Origin: an uncultured Sphingobacteriales bacterium
Lineage (GTDB): Bacteria; Bacteroidota; Bacteroidia; Chitinophagales; Chitinophagaceae
Direction of reading: 5' to 3'
Assembly: GCA_937991535.1 (NCBI GenBank)
Contig: CALKHN010000056.1
Span: 1-17,883, forward strand
Length of the DNA: 17,883 bases
Shown: positions 7,460 through 15,563 of the stretch, piece after piece
How the letters are laid out: the number at the start of each line of letters is the position of its first letter
How positions within the stretch are numbered: position 1 is the stretch's first letter
Made by a program: the position numbers and the translations under genes
Notes under the pieces: generated by a model
Database searches by the model: none
The model's input: the letters and a program-made list of their open reading frames with translations, nothing else
What the model was told of the DNA's origin: nothing

Positions 7460-8188
7460 TTACAATTTCCTGATCTTAATGTTTTTATACCACACTTCGT
7501 TACCATGATCCTGCAATACAATATGACCTGATTTAAATTTAGCGAAATCTTCTAGATCTTTAAACTTGCTGCCGGCAACCATCTTATTCCAGTTATCATC
7601 CCACAGGGTAGTTGATACTACTTTAACGCCGTTCTGCCAGAGCTCAAGTTGTGCGTTTTCTAATTTGATTTTTACGCTATTCCATTCCCCCGCAGGTTTT
7701 ACGTTTTCAGGTTTACTGGTGATCAGATCATACAAATCACCGGCACGGTGTTTAATGATCTTCGCATCAGGATGTCCATTATTATCCAATACCTGCATTT
7801 CAGGACCGGTGTAATGCGCGTATTTGTACTTGGGATCTTCCTTTACCAGGAACATGATGCCACTGTTTCCGTTAGGCGAAATTTTCCATTCGAGCTTTAA
7901 CTCAAAATCACCAAACACCTCATTGGTAATGGCATCACCACCCGCATCCCTGTTTTCTTTCTTCCCCAGGTGGAAAGCGCCATCTTCTACATTCCATGCA
8001 CTACCCAATTGCGGTTTGTTAAATGAATGCCAGCCGGTAGTGGTGGTTCCGTCAAACAACAATTGCCAGCCTTGCTTCTTTTCTTTTTTGGAAAGTGTAT
8101 TGTCCTTTTGCTGGGCAACTGCATGATTGAATAAAGCGCAGCCGACCAACAATAATCCGCTTAAAGCTATTGTCGTGAAAATTTTCAT
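7460..8188 (-). CDS. DUF1080 / 3-keto-disaccharide hydrolase family protein
   Basis: A 242-residue secreted protein of the DUF1080 family (PF06439), a concanavalin-like beta-sandwich now named for 3-keto-disaccharide hydrolase. Seen: an export signal (1-26) with both a possible lipobox, LLVGC at 13-17, and a possible signal peptidase I site after AVA (23-25); then GWQLLFDGTTTTGWHSF (40-56), NSGIMFL (108-114), the block GPEMQVLDNNGHPD (128-141), GDLYDLI (150-156), EWNSVKIKLENAQLELWQNG (168-187) and the closing SGHIVLQDHGNEVWYKNIKIRKL. These are all the family blocks in order at normal length. Members cleave 3-keto-glycosides made by C3 dehydrogenases, by elimination or hydrolysis, in the periplasm or at the outer membrane. 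It is the last gene before the terminator and starts 5 bases after the cytochrome stop, so it is surely co-transcribed. The exact substrate is unknown. Confidence 0.87.
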   Translation of the reverse strand: MKIFTTIALSGLLLVGCALFNHAVAQQKDNTLSKKEKKQGWQLLFDGTTTTGWHSFNKPQLGSAWNVEDGAFHLGKKENRDAGGDAITNEVFGDFELKLEWKISPNGNSGIMFLVKEDPKYKYAHYTGPEMQVLDNNGHPDAKIIKHRAGDLYDLITSKPENVKPAGEWNSVKIKLENAQLELWQNGVKVVSTTLWDDNWNKMVAGSKFKDLEDFAKFKSGHIVLQDHGNEVWYKNIKIRKL

Positions 8189-8193
8189 AATGT

Positions 8194-8625
8194 TTATTTA
8201 ATGGTAAGGATGTATTTGACCATAGCTTCCGCATCGTCATGTGCTAAGGAGGCATGAGGAGGCATGGGAATTTCGCCCCAGACGCCTGAACCGCCGTCCA
8301 CTATTTTTTTAACAAGTTTTGGAATGTCTGCCTCTTTGTATTTCTTGGCTACATCTGCATAAGAAGGTCCTACCAGTTTATTCGTTTCCTGGTGGCAAGC
8401 CAGGCAATCCGACCCTGCAATGAGTGCTTTCCCGTCTTTAGCCGGCGCAGCGGATGCTGTTGCCTGACCTCCACCGGCTTTAGCTGTATCAGCTACTGCT
8501 ACCTTTTGACCGGCATTTATCTGGGGATTTACGTTGATGCTGATTGGCTTTTTCACTTCAGCAGTAGAATTGCCGCAGGCATAACAAATAGTAATTAAGG
8601 AAAATACTGCTACCACTTTTTTCAT
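8194..8625 (-). CDS. Lipoprotein monohaem cytochrome c
   Basis: A 143-residue class I c-type cytochrome when started at the ATG at 8625; an ATG seven codons upstream (8646) would put polar residues before the signal. The N-terminus MKKVVAVFSLITICYAC has a loose lipobox ending at Cys17, followed by an Ala/Gly/Lys-rich flexible linker to about residue 62. The haem-binding CLACH motif (Cys74, Cys77, His78) and the likely methionine ligand in EIPMPPHASL (Met121) are present, and the domain ends with a C-terminal helix MVKYILTIK. It should sit on the periplasmic face as an electron carrier. Its neighbours suggest that it accepts electrons from the GMC dehydrogenase/subunit-3 complex on the opposite strand and passes them to the respiratory chain. 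The DUF1080 gene follows after 5 bases. Confidence 0.88.
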   Translation of the reverse strand: MKKVVAVFSLITICYACGNSTAEVKKPISINVNPQINAGQKVAVADTAKAGGGQATASAAPAKDGKALIAGSDCLACHQETNKLVGPSYADVAKKYKEADIPKLVKKIVDGGSGVWGEIPMPPHASLAHDDAEAMVKYILTIK

Positions 8626-8685
8626 ACTTGCTTTTTTTAATGTCATCGTATTGTCAAAAACAGGGCGTAAATATCCGAATAAATC

Positions 8686-9741
8686 TTACGCAAGTCCCAA
8701 AACTTTACGATTAAATTTTTCATCGCTGCCTGTTCCTGCAAAATCATCAAAGGCTTTTTCGGTTACCCGGATAATATGATCTTTGATAAACGGCGCTCCT
8801 TCCGCTGCACCTGTTTCAGGATGTTTAATGGCACATTCCCATTCCAGCACAGCCCAGCCTGTATAATTATATGCAGCCAGTTTACTGAAAATAGACTTGA
8901 AATCCACTTGCCCATCGCCCAAAGAACGGAAACGACCTGCCCGTTGTACCCAACCCTGGTATCCGCCATACACACCCTGTTTGCCGGTGGGGTTAAATTC
9001 TGCATCTTTTACATGAAACATGCGTATGCGTTCATGGTAATTGTCTATATAATCTAAGTAGTTCAAACATTGTAAAACAAAATGGCTGGGGTCATATAAA
9101 AGGCAGGCACGGGAATGATTGTTTACTTTTTCTAAAAACATCTCATACGAAATTCCGTCATGCAGGTCTTCACCGGGATGTATTTCATAGCACAGGTCTA
9201 TTCCATTTTCATCAAATGCATTTAAAATGGGTAACCAGCGATTGGCTAATTCAGTAAATCCTGTTTCTACCAATCCTGCCGGGCGCTGGGGCCATGGATA
9301 AACCGTGTGCCACAATAAAGCGCCGCTAAATGTAGCATGCGCTTTCAACCCAAGGTTCTGTGAGGCCCTGGCTGCGTATTTTAATTGTTGCACGGCCCAT
9401 TCGGTGCGTGCCTTTGGATTACCGCGGTAGGCTTCGGGAGCAAACCCGTCAAACAAATCGTTGTAAGCGGGGTGTACCGCTACCAGTTGCCCATGCAAAT
9501 GAGAAGAAAGCTCGGTGATCTGTAAGCCGGCTCCATTTACAATACCCTTGATTTCATCGGCATAGGTTTTACTTTCCGCAGCTTTCTGCAGGTCAATGAT
9601 GCGACTGTCCCATGTGGGAAGCTGAGCGCCAACATAGCCTAACCCCGCCGCCCATTCGCAAATAGATTTTAAATCATTAAAAGGCGGCTGATCGCCCAGG
9701 AACTGAGCGAGAAATATAGCCGGACCCTGAATATTCGTCAT
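8686..9741 (-). CDS. Xylose isomerase-like TIM-barrel sugar isomerase/epimerase
   Basis: A 351-residue cytoplasmic TIM-barrel protein (no signal) of the sugar phosphate isomerase/epimerase superfamily. All expected divalent-metal ligands are seen: Glu186 in CYEIHPGED, Asp217 in LYDPSHF, His243 in MFHVKDAEFN, and Glu300 or Glu302 in VLEWECAI. GVYGGYQGWVQRAGRFRSLGDGQVD (257-280) is a strong subfamily block, and the C-terminal HIIRVTEKAFDDFAG is also typical. Relatives include ketose 3-epimerases and the YcjR-type 3-dehydro-sugar 4-epimerase, and they often sit beside Gfo/Idh/MocA dehydrogenases, as here. In this cluster it likely isomerises, epimerises or cleaves the 3-keto sugar. It is preceded by the Gfo gene across repeat array B and followed by the cytochrome gene after 60 bases. 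Confidence 0.85.
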   Translation of the reverse strand: MTNIQGPAIFLAQFLGDQPPFNDLKSICEWAAGLGYVGAQLPTWDSRIIDLQKAAESKTYADEIKGIVNGAGLQITELSSHLHGQLVAVHPAYNDLFDGFAPEAYRGNPKARTEWAVQQLKYAARASQNLGLKAHATFSGALLWHTVYPWPQRPAGLVETGFTELANRWLPILNAFDENGIDLCYEIHPGEDLHDGISYEMFLEKVNNHSRACLLYDPSHFVLQCLNYLDYIDNYHERIRMFHVKDAEFNPTGKQGVYGGYQGWVQRAGRFRSLGDGQVDFKSIFSKLAAYNYTGWAVLEWECAIKHPETGAAEGAPFIKDHIIRVTEKAFDDFAGTGSDEKFNRKVLGLA

Positions 9742-9774
9742 GATTGTAAAATTTGAAAAGAATTATTGAATTGA

Positions 9775-9830
9775 GGCATAGGGTATAGGGTTGTGTGCCC
9801 TATACCTTACGCCTTACACCTTATACTTTA
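9775..9830. repeat. Heptamer tandem-repeat array B with a perfect inverted repeat
   Basis: Eight 7-base units keep phase from 9775 to 9830. The first three are G-rich (for example GGTATAG at 9782), then the array switches to C-rich units at 9803, 9810, 9817 and 9824 close to CACCTTA. The switch makes a perfect 9-bp stem, GGTATAGGG (9782-9790) and CCCTATACC (9798-9806), with a 7-base loop. The right end overlaps the stop codon of the dehydrogenase gene (9828-9830), and the left end is 33 bases before the start codon of the TIM-barrel gene in the same operon. It could attenuate or protect the mRNA between these two genes; no T-run follows the stem. Confidence 0.8.
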
Positions 9831-10985
9831 CACTACAAATGTTGTCCATTTTTCATTGCTGGCGCCACTCTTTACCACGTTATCTATAAAAGCCATTCCT
9901 CTCACCCCTTCCTGCACCGTTGGAAAATCTAATATTTCTTCTGAAGGCTTTTGTCCGTCAATATGTGCAGACACTGTTAATGCGAAGTTTCGGTATATAT
10001 TACCAAATGCTTCTAAATATCCTTCGGGATGACCGCCGGGTACACGGGTATTGTGTTTGGCAAAATTACCCAGATAACCACCGCCCGTGCGGTATATTTG
10101 TGCAGGCTGATCTAACCATTTTACCAATAGGGTATTGGGTTCCTGCTGTACCCACTCTAACCCTCCTTTTTCGCCATAAATCCTGATCTTAAGCGCATTT
10201 TCTTCTCCTGCAGCCACCTGCGAGGCAAGCAATGCGCCAGCGGCCCCGTTATCAAACTTTAATAATACATTTCCATCATCATCCAAAGGCCTGCCTTCCA
10301 CCATAATATTAAGATCAGCAGCCAGTTTGGTAATTTTTAACCCTGTTATATATTCTGCAAGATGCGCCGCATGCGTACCAATATCGCCCATACAACCACT
10401 CTTCCCGGATTTGGAGGGGTCTGTTCTCCAGGCGGCCTGGGCATTCCCTTCTCTTTCGGTAAGCCTGCTCAGCCACCCCTGGGGATACTCCACCCAAACT
10501 TTTCTTACTTTTCCCAACACACCTTCCTTTATCATTTGTTTGGCCTGTTTAACCATAGGATATCCCGAATAGGTATGCGTAAGGCACAATACCAATCCTG
10601 TTTCTTCTACCTTTTTTTGCAATTGCCTGGCTTCCTCAATCGTAAAAGTCATAGGCTTTTCAATCACTACATGAAATCCTTTACTCAATGCAAGCATAGC
10701 CGGAGCAAAATGCGCGAAATTAGGGGTAACAATCGTTACAAAGTCTATCCGCTTATCTGCAGGCAGCAGGCTTTCTTTTTCCAGCATTTCTTCATAAGTC
10801 AAATAAGTTCTGTCTTCCGGCAAAAGAAGTGCTTTGCCTGATTCCATTGCTATATCAGGCTTTATACTTAAAGCCCCGCAGGATAGTTCTATAAGCCCGT
10901 CCATATTGGCGGCAATGCGGTGAACTGCGCCGATGAAGGCATCTTTGCCTCCACCGATCATACCCATTCGTAATTTTCTGTTCAT
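9828..10985 (-). CDS. Cytoplasmic Gfo/Idh/MocA dehydrogenase, 3-keto sugar pathway candidate
   Basis: A 385-residue NAD(P)-dependent oxidoreductase without a signal peptide. Seen: the nucleotide-binding loop MIGGGKDAFIGAVHR (9-23), an unusual glycine pattern shared by a subgroup of the family; the EKP motif at 109-111 with the family's catalytic Lys110; the active-site segment GDIGTHAAHLAEY (200-212) with Asp201 and His205 as likely catalytic residues; and a long beta-sheet substrate domain with EAFGNIYRNFALTV and RGMAFIDNVVKS near the end. Relatives include glycoside and levoglucosan C3 dehydrogenases such as E. coli YcjS, which oxidise or reduce the C3 position. It is the first gene of the minus-strand operon, so it may run in the reducing direction on imported 3-keto sugar. 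A candidate promoter lies at 11023-11052. Its stop codon overlaps repeat array B. Confidence 0.86.
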   Translation of the reverse strand: MNRKLRMGMIGGGKDAFIGAVHRIAANMDGLIELSCGALSIKPDIAMESGKALLLPEDRTYLTYEEMLEKESLLPADKRIDFVTIVTPNFAHFAPAMLALSKGFHVVIEKPMTFTIEEARQLQKKVEETGLVLCLTHTYSGYPMVKQAKQMIKEGVLGKVRKVWVEYPQGWLSRLTEREGNAQAAWRTDPSKSGKSGCMGDIGTHAAHLAEYITGLKITKLAADLNIMVEGRPLDDDGNVLLKFDNGAAGALLASQVAAGEENALKIRIYGEKGGLEWVQQEPNTLLVKWLDQPAQIYRTGGGYLGNFAKHNTRVPGGHPEGYLEAFGNIYRNFALTVSAHIDGQKPSEEILDFPTVQEGVRGMAFIDNVVKSGASNEKWTTFVV

Positions 10986-11022
10986 AAAAAAATATTAGCG
11001 TATTAAATAATCAGAAGAGGCT

Positions 11023-11052
11023 TAAAAATAAAACATTTACATTTACTGGCAA
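11023..11052 (-). promoter_or_regulatory. Candidate Bacteroidota promoter for the minus-strand operon
   Basis: On the minus strand a TTG (11052-11050) is followed by 19 bases and then TATTTTTA (11030-11023), seven of eight matches to the Bacteroidota -7 consensus TAnnTTTG at the preferred spacing. It is about 38 bases before the start codon at 10985. It is the best promoter match in the window by eye; no start-site data support it. Confidence 0.45.
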
Positions 11053-11053
11053 C

Positions 11054-11082
11054 TTGTTTTTATTAAACATTCCATAACTTAA
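11054..11082 (+). promoter_or_regulatory. Candidate promoter for the plus-strand dehydrogenase unit
   Basis: TTG (11054-11056), 18 bases, then TAACTTAA (11075-11082), six of eight matches to the Bacteroidota -7 box. It sits one base away from the opposing TTG of the minus-strand candidate, so both -33 elements share the segment CAACTTG. The leader to the ATG at 11101 would be short. Weak evidence. Confidence 0.3.
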
Positions 11083-11100
11083 CTCTCCTAATTTATTATT

Positions 11101-12006
11101 ATGTCTGGTTCTTCATCAAATCCCCGCAGGCGTGCTATTAAAAATTTGTTTGTAGGATCCCTGGCCATGGGTACTGCAGCAGGTGCTTTTGCAAGCGCTT
11201 CATCTGTATCAAAAGAACAGGAAGTTTATACTATGAAAGGAAATATCAATCACTCTGTGTGCCGGTGGTGCTATGGCGGCATTCCATTGGAAGAACTTTG
11301 CAAAGGTGTAAAAAAGATAGGTATTGTGGCCATTGACCTGGTGGGCCCGAAAGATTGGCCGGTTTTGCAGAAACACGGCTTGTATTCATCTATGTGCAAT
11401 GGCGCCGAAATTAACCTGGAAGACGGGTGGAATCATACAGAATTCCATTCTGCCCTCATAAAAAATTATGCTGAAATGATCCCGCTGGTAGCGAAAGCAG
11501 GGTATAAGCAACTGATCTGTTTTAGTGGTAGCCGGAGGAATTTAGACGATGAAACCGGCTGGAAAAACTGTACCGAAGGATTGAAAAAGGTGATGGGAAT
11601 CGCCGAAAAGCATAAAGTAACACTGGTAATGGAATTGCTCAACAGTAAGATTGATCATAAAGATTACCAGTGCGATAAAACAGCATGGGGAGCCGAATTG
11701 GCCAAACGGATTGGATCAGAAAACTTTAAACTGCTCTACGATATTTATCATATGCAGATTGATGAAGGAGATGTGATCAGGACCATCAGGCAATACTATC
11801 CCTACCTTTCACATTTTCACACAGGCGGCGTTCCGGGCAGAAAGGAAATTAACCAATCGCAGGAGTTGTACTATCCTGCTATAATGAAAGCCATTATTGA
11901 CCTGGGCTTTAAAGGATACGTTGCACAGGAATTTATCCCTACACCCAAAGACGCTGAAGGACAGTTAGCGTCTTTGCAGGAAGGAGTAAGGATATGCGAC
12001 GTATAA
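11101..12006 (+). CDS. Exported hydroxypyruvate isomerase-like TIM barrel
   Basis: A 301-residue TIM-barrel protein of the hydroxypyruvate isomerase-like branch. The N-terminus (PRRRAIKNLFVGSLAMGTAAGAFASA, about 8-33) is a twin-arginine-type leader, so it should act in the periplasm. Metal ligands are intact: Glu178 in LVMELLNS, Asp214 in LYDIYHMQ, His238 or His240 in LSHFHTGG, and Glu277 in VAQEFIP. The HTGGVPGRKEI block (240-250) is characteristic of the hydroxypyruvate isomerase branch. Proteins of this type accompany GMC and DUF1080 genes in 3-keto-glycoside loci, where TIM barrels hydrate, isomerise or cleave the 3-keto products. The TIM barrel at 8686 is cytoplasmic, so the pair may act in two compartments. 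It begins the plus-strand unit, with the GMC gene starting 62 bases downstream. Confidence 0.84.
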   Translation: MSGSSSNPRRRAIKNLFVGSLAMGTAAGAFASASSVSKEQEVYTMKGNINHSVCRWCYGGIPLEELCKGVKKIGIVAIDLVGPKDWPVLQKHGLYSSMCNGAEINLEDGWNHTEFHSALIKNYAEMIPLVAKAGYKQLICFSGSRRNLDDETGWKNCTEGLKKVMGIAEKHKVTLVMELLNSKIDHKDYQCDKTAWGAELAKRIGSENFKLLYDIYHMQIDEGDVIRTIRQYYPYLSHFHTGGVPGRKEINQSQELYYPAIMKAIIDLGFKGYVAQEFIPTPKDAEGQLASLQEGVRICDV

Positions 12007-12068
12007 GCAATACAGTTATTTTTATGCACGAAAACGCTTTGGAATTAAATCCTTAAAAATTATATGCT

Positions 12069-13844
12069 ATGCCTGATAATGTTTATGATGCTATTGTAAT
12101 AGGCTCCGGGATCAGCGGCGGCTGGGCCGCAAAAGAACTCGCCGAAAAGGGACTAAAAGTGCTGATGTTGGAAAGAGGACGCAATATTGAGCATATAAAA
12201 GATTATGTGAACGCCAATAAAGACCCATGGGATTTCCCGCACAGGGGTGGGCGTACACAACAAATGATCAAAGATTACCCCGTATTAAAACGCGATTACC
12301 CGCTTAATGAAACCAATTTGGATTACTGGTGCAGCGATAAAGACAACCCTTATACAGAAATAAAACGCTTCGACTGGTTTCGCGGCTATCATGTGGGTGG
12401 CCGTTCACTAATGTGGGGAAGACAAAGCTACCGCCTTTCGGATCTGGATTTTGAAGCCAATGCAAAAGAGGGTATCGCTATTGATTGGCCCGTACGCTAT
12501 AAAGAGATTGCGCCGTGGTACGACTATGTTGAGCGGTTTGCCGGGATCAGTGGCTCTAAAGAAGGATTACCTCAACTGCCGGACGGGCAATTTCTTCCAC
12601 CCATGGAAATGACCTGCGTGGAAAAAGATGTTGCTGCCCGCATTAAGGAAAAATTCGGCGGCAAACGGCATATGATTATCGGCCGTACAGCTAATATTAC
12701 CGTGCCTTTTACCGACCAGGGAAGAGCCAGTTGCCAGTATCGTAACAAATGCTGGCTGGGATGCCCTTTTGGCGCCTATTTCAGCACACAATCCTCTACG
12801 CTGCCGGCGGCTATGAAAACAGGTAATCTTACACTTCGCCCCTGGAGCATTGTTACAAAAATTTTGTACGATAAAGACAAGAAAAAAGCAACCGGGGTTG
12901 AAGTGCTTGATGGTGAAAACAACAAGACCTATACCTACAATGCAAAAATAATCTTTGTTAATGCTTCGGCATTAAACAGCGCATGGATATTGATGAATTC
13001 CGCTACCGATATATGGCCCGATGGTTTGGGCAGCAGCAGTGGTGAGTTGGGACATAATGTAATGGATCATCACCTGGGGGTAGGCGCTGGCGGGCAGGTA
13101 GATGGTTATGAAGACCAATATTATTTCGGACGCCGTGCCAATGGCATATATATTCCGCGTTACCGCAATTTCTTTGGCGATAAAAGAGATTACCTGCGTG
13201 GCTTTGGCTACCAGGGTGGCGGTGGCCGGGGTGGCTACAGCCGTTCGGCAGAAGAAATTTCTATTGGTGCTGATTTAAAAGACACACTTACAGAACCCGG
13301 AACCTGGACAATGGGTATAGGTGGTTTTGGAGAAACATTGCCATATCATGAAAACAGGATATACCTTGATAAAAATACCTATTCCGACAAGCTGGAACAG
13401 TTTAACGATCCTGTAACCGGGAAAGATTTAGGTATGCGTCCTGTGCCCGATAAAAATGGTAAGCAGCGCTTGGATAAATGGGGACTTCCCGTGCTGGCCT
13501 TCGACGTAGAGTACAAGGAAAACGAAAAGAAAATGCGCAAAGATATGCTGAACGACGCCATTGAAATGCTGGAGGCGGCAGGTGTTAAAAATGTAAAAGG
13601 ACGTGATGGCGATGGCACATTAGGAAGAGGTATACATGAAATGGGAACGGCACGTATGGGTAAGGATCCTAAAACATCGGTATTGAATAAATTTAACCAG
13701 GTATGGGATGCCCCCAATGTATTTGTTACCGACGGGGCTTTTATGACATCAGCCTCGTGCGTAAATCCATCGCTGGGTTATATGGCTTTTACAGCCAGGG
13801 CAGTAGACCATGCAGTAAGTGAATTGAAAAAAAGAAACCTTTAA
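12069..13844 (+). CDS. GMC-type flavoprotein dehydrogenase, glycoside 3-dehydrogenase candidate (copy 1)
   Basis: A 591-residue FAD-dependent GMC oxidoreductase. Seen: the FAD-binding GSGISGGWAAKEL (12-24) with the acidic end of the ADP site at LERGR (34-38); GYHVGGRSLMWGRQ (106-119); a cysteine motif with Cys222, Cys228 and Cys232 (SCQYRNKCWLGCPFGA), resembling the iron-sulfur cysteines of bacterial FAD-glucose dehydrogenases; and the catalytic pair His523 (IHEMGTARMG) and Asn566 (VNPSLGYMAFTARA). It lacks a signal peptide, which suggests export by hitch-hiking on the Tat-signal subunit encoded at 15830. It has about 30 extra residues near 435-466 compared with copy 2. It probably oxidises the C3 hydroxyl of a glycoside and hands electrons via the cysteine cluster to cytochrome c. 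Copy 2 follows after only 6 bases. Confidence 0.86.
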   Translation: MPDNVYDAIVIGSGISGGWAAKELAEKGLKVLMLERGRNIEHIKDYVNANKDPWDFPHRGGRTQQMIKDYPVLKRDYPLNETNLDYWCSDKDNPYTEIKRFDWFRGYHVGGRSLMWGRQSYRLSDLDFEANAKEGIAIDWPVRYKEIAPWYDYVERFAGISGSKEGLPQLPDGQFLPPMEMTCVEKDVAARIKEKFGGKRHMIIGRTANITVPFTDQGRASCQYRNKCWLGCPFGAYFSTQSSTLPAAMKTGNLTLRPWSIVTKILYDKDKKKATGVEVLDGENNKTYTYNAKIIFVNASALNSAWILMNSATDIWPDGLGSSSGELGHNVMDHHLGVGAGGQVDGYEDQYYFGRRANGIYIPRYRNFFGDKRDYLRGFGYQGGGGRGGYSRSAEEISIGADLKDTLTEPGTWTMGIGGFGETLPYHENRIYLDKNTYSDKLEQFNDPVTGKDLGMRPVPDKNGKQRLDKWGLPVLAFDVEYKENEKKMRKDMLNDAIEMLEAAGVKNVKGRDGDGTLGRGIHEMGTARMGKDPKTSVLNKFNQVWDAPNVFVTDGAFMTSASCVNPSLGYMAFTARAVDHAVSELKKRNL

Positions 13845-13850
13845 TACACT

Positions 13851-15563
13851 ATGCCAAACGACAGTACAAATATCAACAATAAAGCCGTAGCTCAAAATAC
13901 ATATGACGCCATTGTGGTAGGTTCCGGTATTAGCGGCGGATGGGCGGCTAAAGAACTTTGCGAAAAAGGACTAAAAACCCTTGTGCTGGAAAGGGGAAGA
14001 AATGTTGAACACATTAAAGATTATACGGGTACTACGCTTGATCCATGGGAATTGAAACACCATGGCAACCGTACCCAACAGGATAAAAAAGATAGTCCTA
14101 TCCAAAGCAAATGCTACGCATACAACGAGGTATCGAAGCATTTTTTTGTAAACGATGAGGAGAACCCTTATAACCAGGTGAAACCATTTGACTGGATAAG
14201 AGGATACCATGTTGGCGGCCGATCCTTAACCTGGGGCAGGCAGTGTTACCGCTGGAGCGATATAGATTTTGAGGCAAATGCCAAAGATGGGCATGGTGTG
14301 GACTGGCCTATACGCTATAAAGATATTGCTCCCTGGTACGATTATGTAGAGCCTTTTGTAGGTATAAATGGATCTGTTGAAGAACTTCCGCAATTGCCCG
14401 ATGGGAAGTTTTTGCCTCCTATGGAAATGAACTGTTTAGAAAAACATGTAGCAGAAAGGATTAAAACAGCATTTTCAGATGGCAGAAGAATGATCATTGG
14501 CCGGTCGGCCAACCACACGCAAAAAGTGGGCGACCGTGGGCCCTGCCAGTATAGAAACAAATGCCATGAAGGCTGCCCGTTCGGCGGTTATTTCAGCAGC
14601 AATTCAGCAACGCTTCCTGCGGCAAAAAAAACAGGTAACCTCACACTGCGACCCTTTTCCATTGTTACAGAAGTAATTTATGATAAAGAAAGCCGGCGTG
14701 CCAAGGGGATCCGCATCATTGATGCCGAAACCATGAAAACGGAAGAATACTTTGCTAAGATCATATTCCTTAACGCATCTACTTTAGGTACGGCAACCAT
14801 TTTACTTCATTCCACATCTGATGCATTTCCTAATGGACTGGGCAATAGCAGCGAACAGGTGGGCCATAATTTGATGGATCATCATTATGGGGTTGGCGCC
14901 AGCGGATCATTTGAAGGATTCCAGGATCAGTATATTTATGGCAGGCGGCCAAATGGCATTTATATTCCGCGATTCCGCAATATCAGCGAAAAAACGAAAC
15001 GAAGCGATTATGTAAGAGGCTTTGGTTACCAGGGCGGCGCTTCCAGGGGCAGGCAATGGAATGCCGATGGAGTGGGAGAAGAATTAAAAGAACAGTTGCT
15101 GGAGCCCGGCAACTGGGGCATGGGCATTGGTTCGTGGGGAGAACATTTACCTTATTATGAAAATAAAGCGACCCTCAATAAAGATAAAAAAGACAAATGG
15201 GGCATGCCTACGCTGGATATAGATTGCGAGTTCAAAGCCAATGAGCTGGCAATGCGTAAAGACATGATGAACAGCGCTGCGGAGATGCTGGAAAAAGCCG
15301 GTCTAAAAAATGTAAATACCTACGACAGTATGCCTGCGCCGGGATTTTGTATTCACGAAATGGGAACCGCCCGGATGGGACGCGACCCCAAAACATCTGT
15401 ACTAAACGGCTTTAACCAGATGCACGAAGTAAAAAATGTATTTATTACCGACGGAGCCTGCATGGCATCATCAGCTTGTCAAAATCCATCTATAACCTAT
15501 ATGGCATTAACGGCAAGGGCAGCGGATCATGCAGTAAAGGAGTTGAAGAAGGGAAATATGTAA
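13851..15563 (+). CDS. GMC-type flavoprotein dehydrogenase, glycoside 3-dehydrogenase candidate (copy 2)
   Basis: A 570-residue paralogue of the preceding gene, clearly alignable over its whole length. It has GSGISGGWAAKEL (24-36), GYHVGGRSLTWGRQ (118-131), the cysteine motif PCQYRNKCHEGCPFGG with Cys232, Cys238 and Cys242, and the catalytic His502 (IHEMGTARMG) and Asn545 (QNPSITYMALTARA). It has about 12 extra N-terminal residues, polar and without a signal, and lacks the loop of about 30 residues present in copy 1. The close spacing (6 bases) and similarity point to tandem duplication followed by divergence, perhaps for different glycosides. The small subunit gene lies 266 bases downstream, separated by repeat-rich DNA. 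An octamer repeat begins inside its stop codon. Substrate unproven; glucoside 3-dehydrogenase activity is inferred from the company it keeps. Confidence 0.86.
   Translation: MPNDSTNINNKAVAQNTYDAIVVGSGISGGWAAKELCEKGLKTLVLERGRNVEHIKDYTGTTLDPWELKHHGNRTQQDKKDSPIQSKCYAYNEVSKHFFVNDEENPYNQVKPFDWIRGYHVGGRSLTWGRQCYRWSDIDFEANAKDGHGVDWPIRYKDIAPWYDYVEPFVGINGSVEELPQLPDGKFLPPMEMNCLEKHVAERIKTAFSDGRRMIIGRSANHTQKVGDRGPCQYRNKCHEGCPFGGYFSSNSATLPAAKKTGNLTLRPFSIVTEVIYDKESRRAKGIRIIDAETMKTEEYFAKIIFLNASTLGTATILLHSTSDAFPNGLGNSSEQVGHNLMDHHYGVGASGSFEGFQDQYIYGRRPNGIYIPRFRNISEKTKRSDYVRGFGYQGGASRGRQWNADGVGEELKEQLLEPGNWGMGIGSWGEHLPYYENKATLNKDKKDKWGMPTLDIDCEFKANELAMRKDMMNSAAEMLEKAGLKNVNTYDSMPAPGFCIHEMGTARMGRDPKTSVLNGFNQMHEVKNVFITDGACMASSACQNPSITYMALTARAADHAVKELKKGNM

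Noticed and set aside
10362..10841. 159-residue plus-strand reading frame
   Set aside because: Fully antisense to the Gfo/Idh/MocA gene with its EKP and GDIGTHAAH motifs; no protein-like signature.
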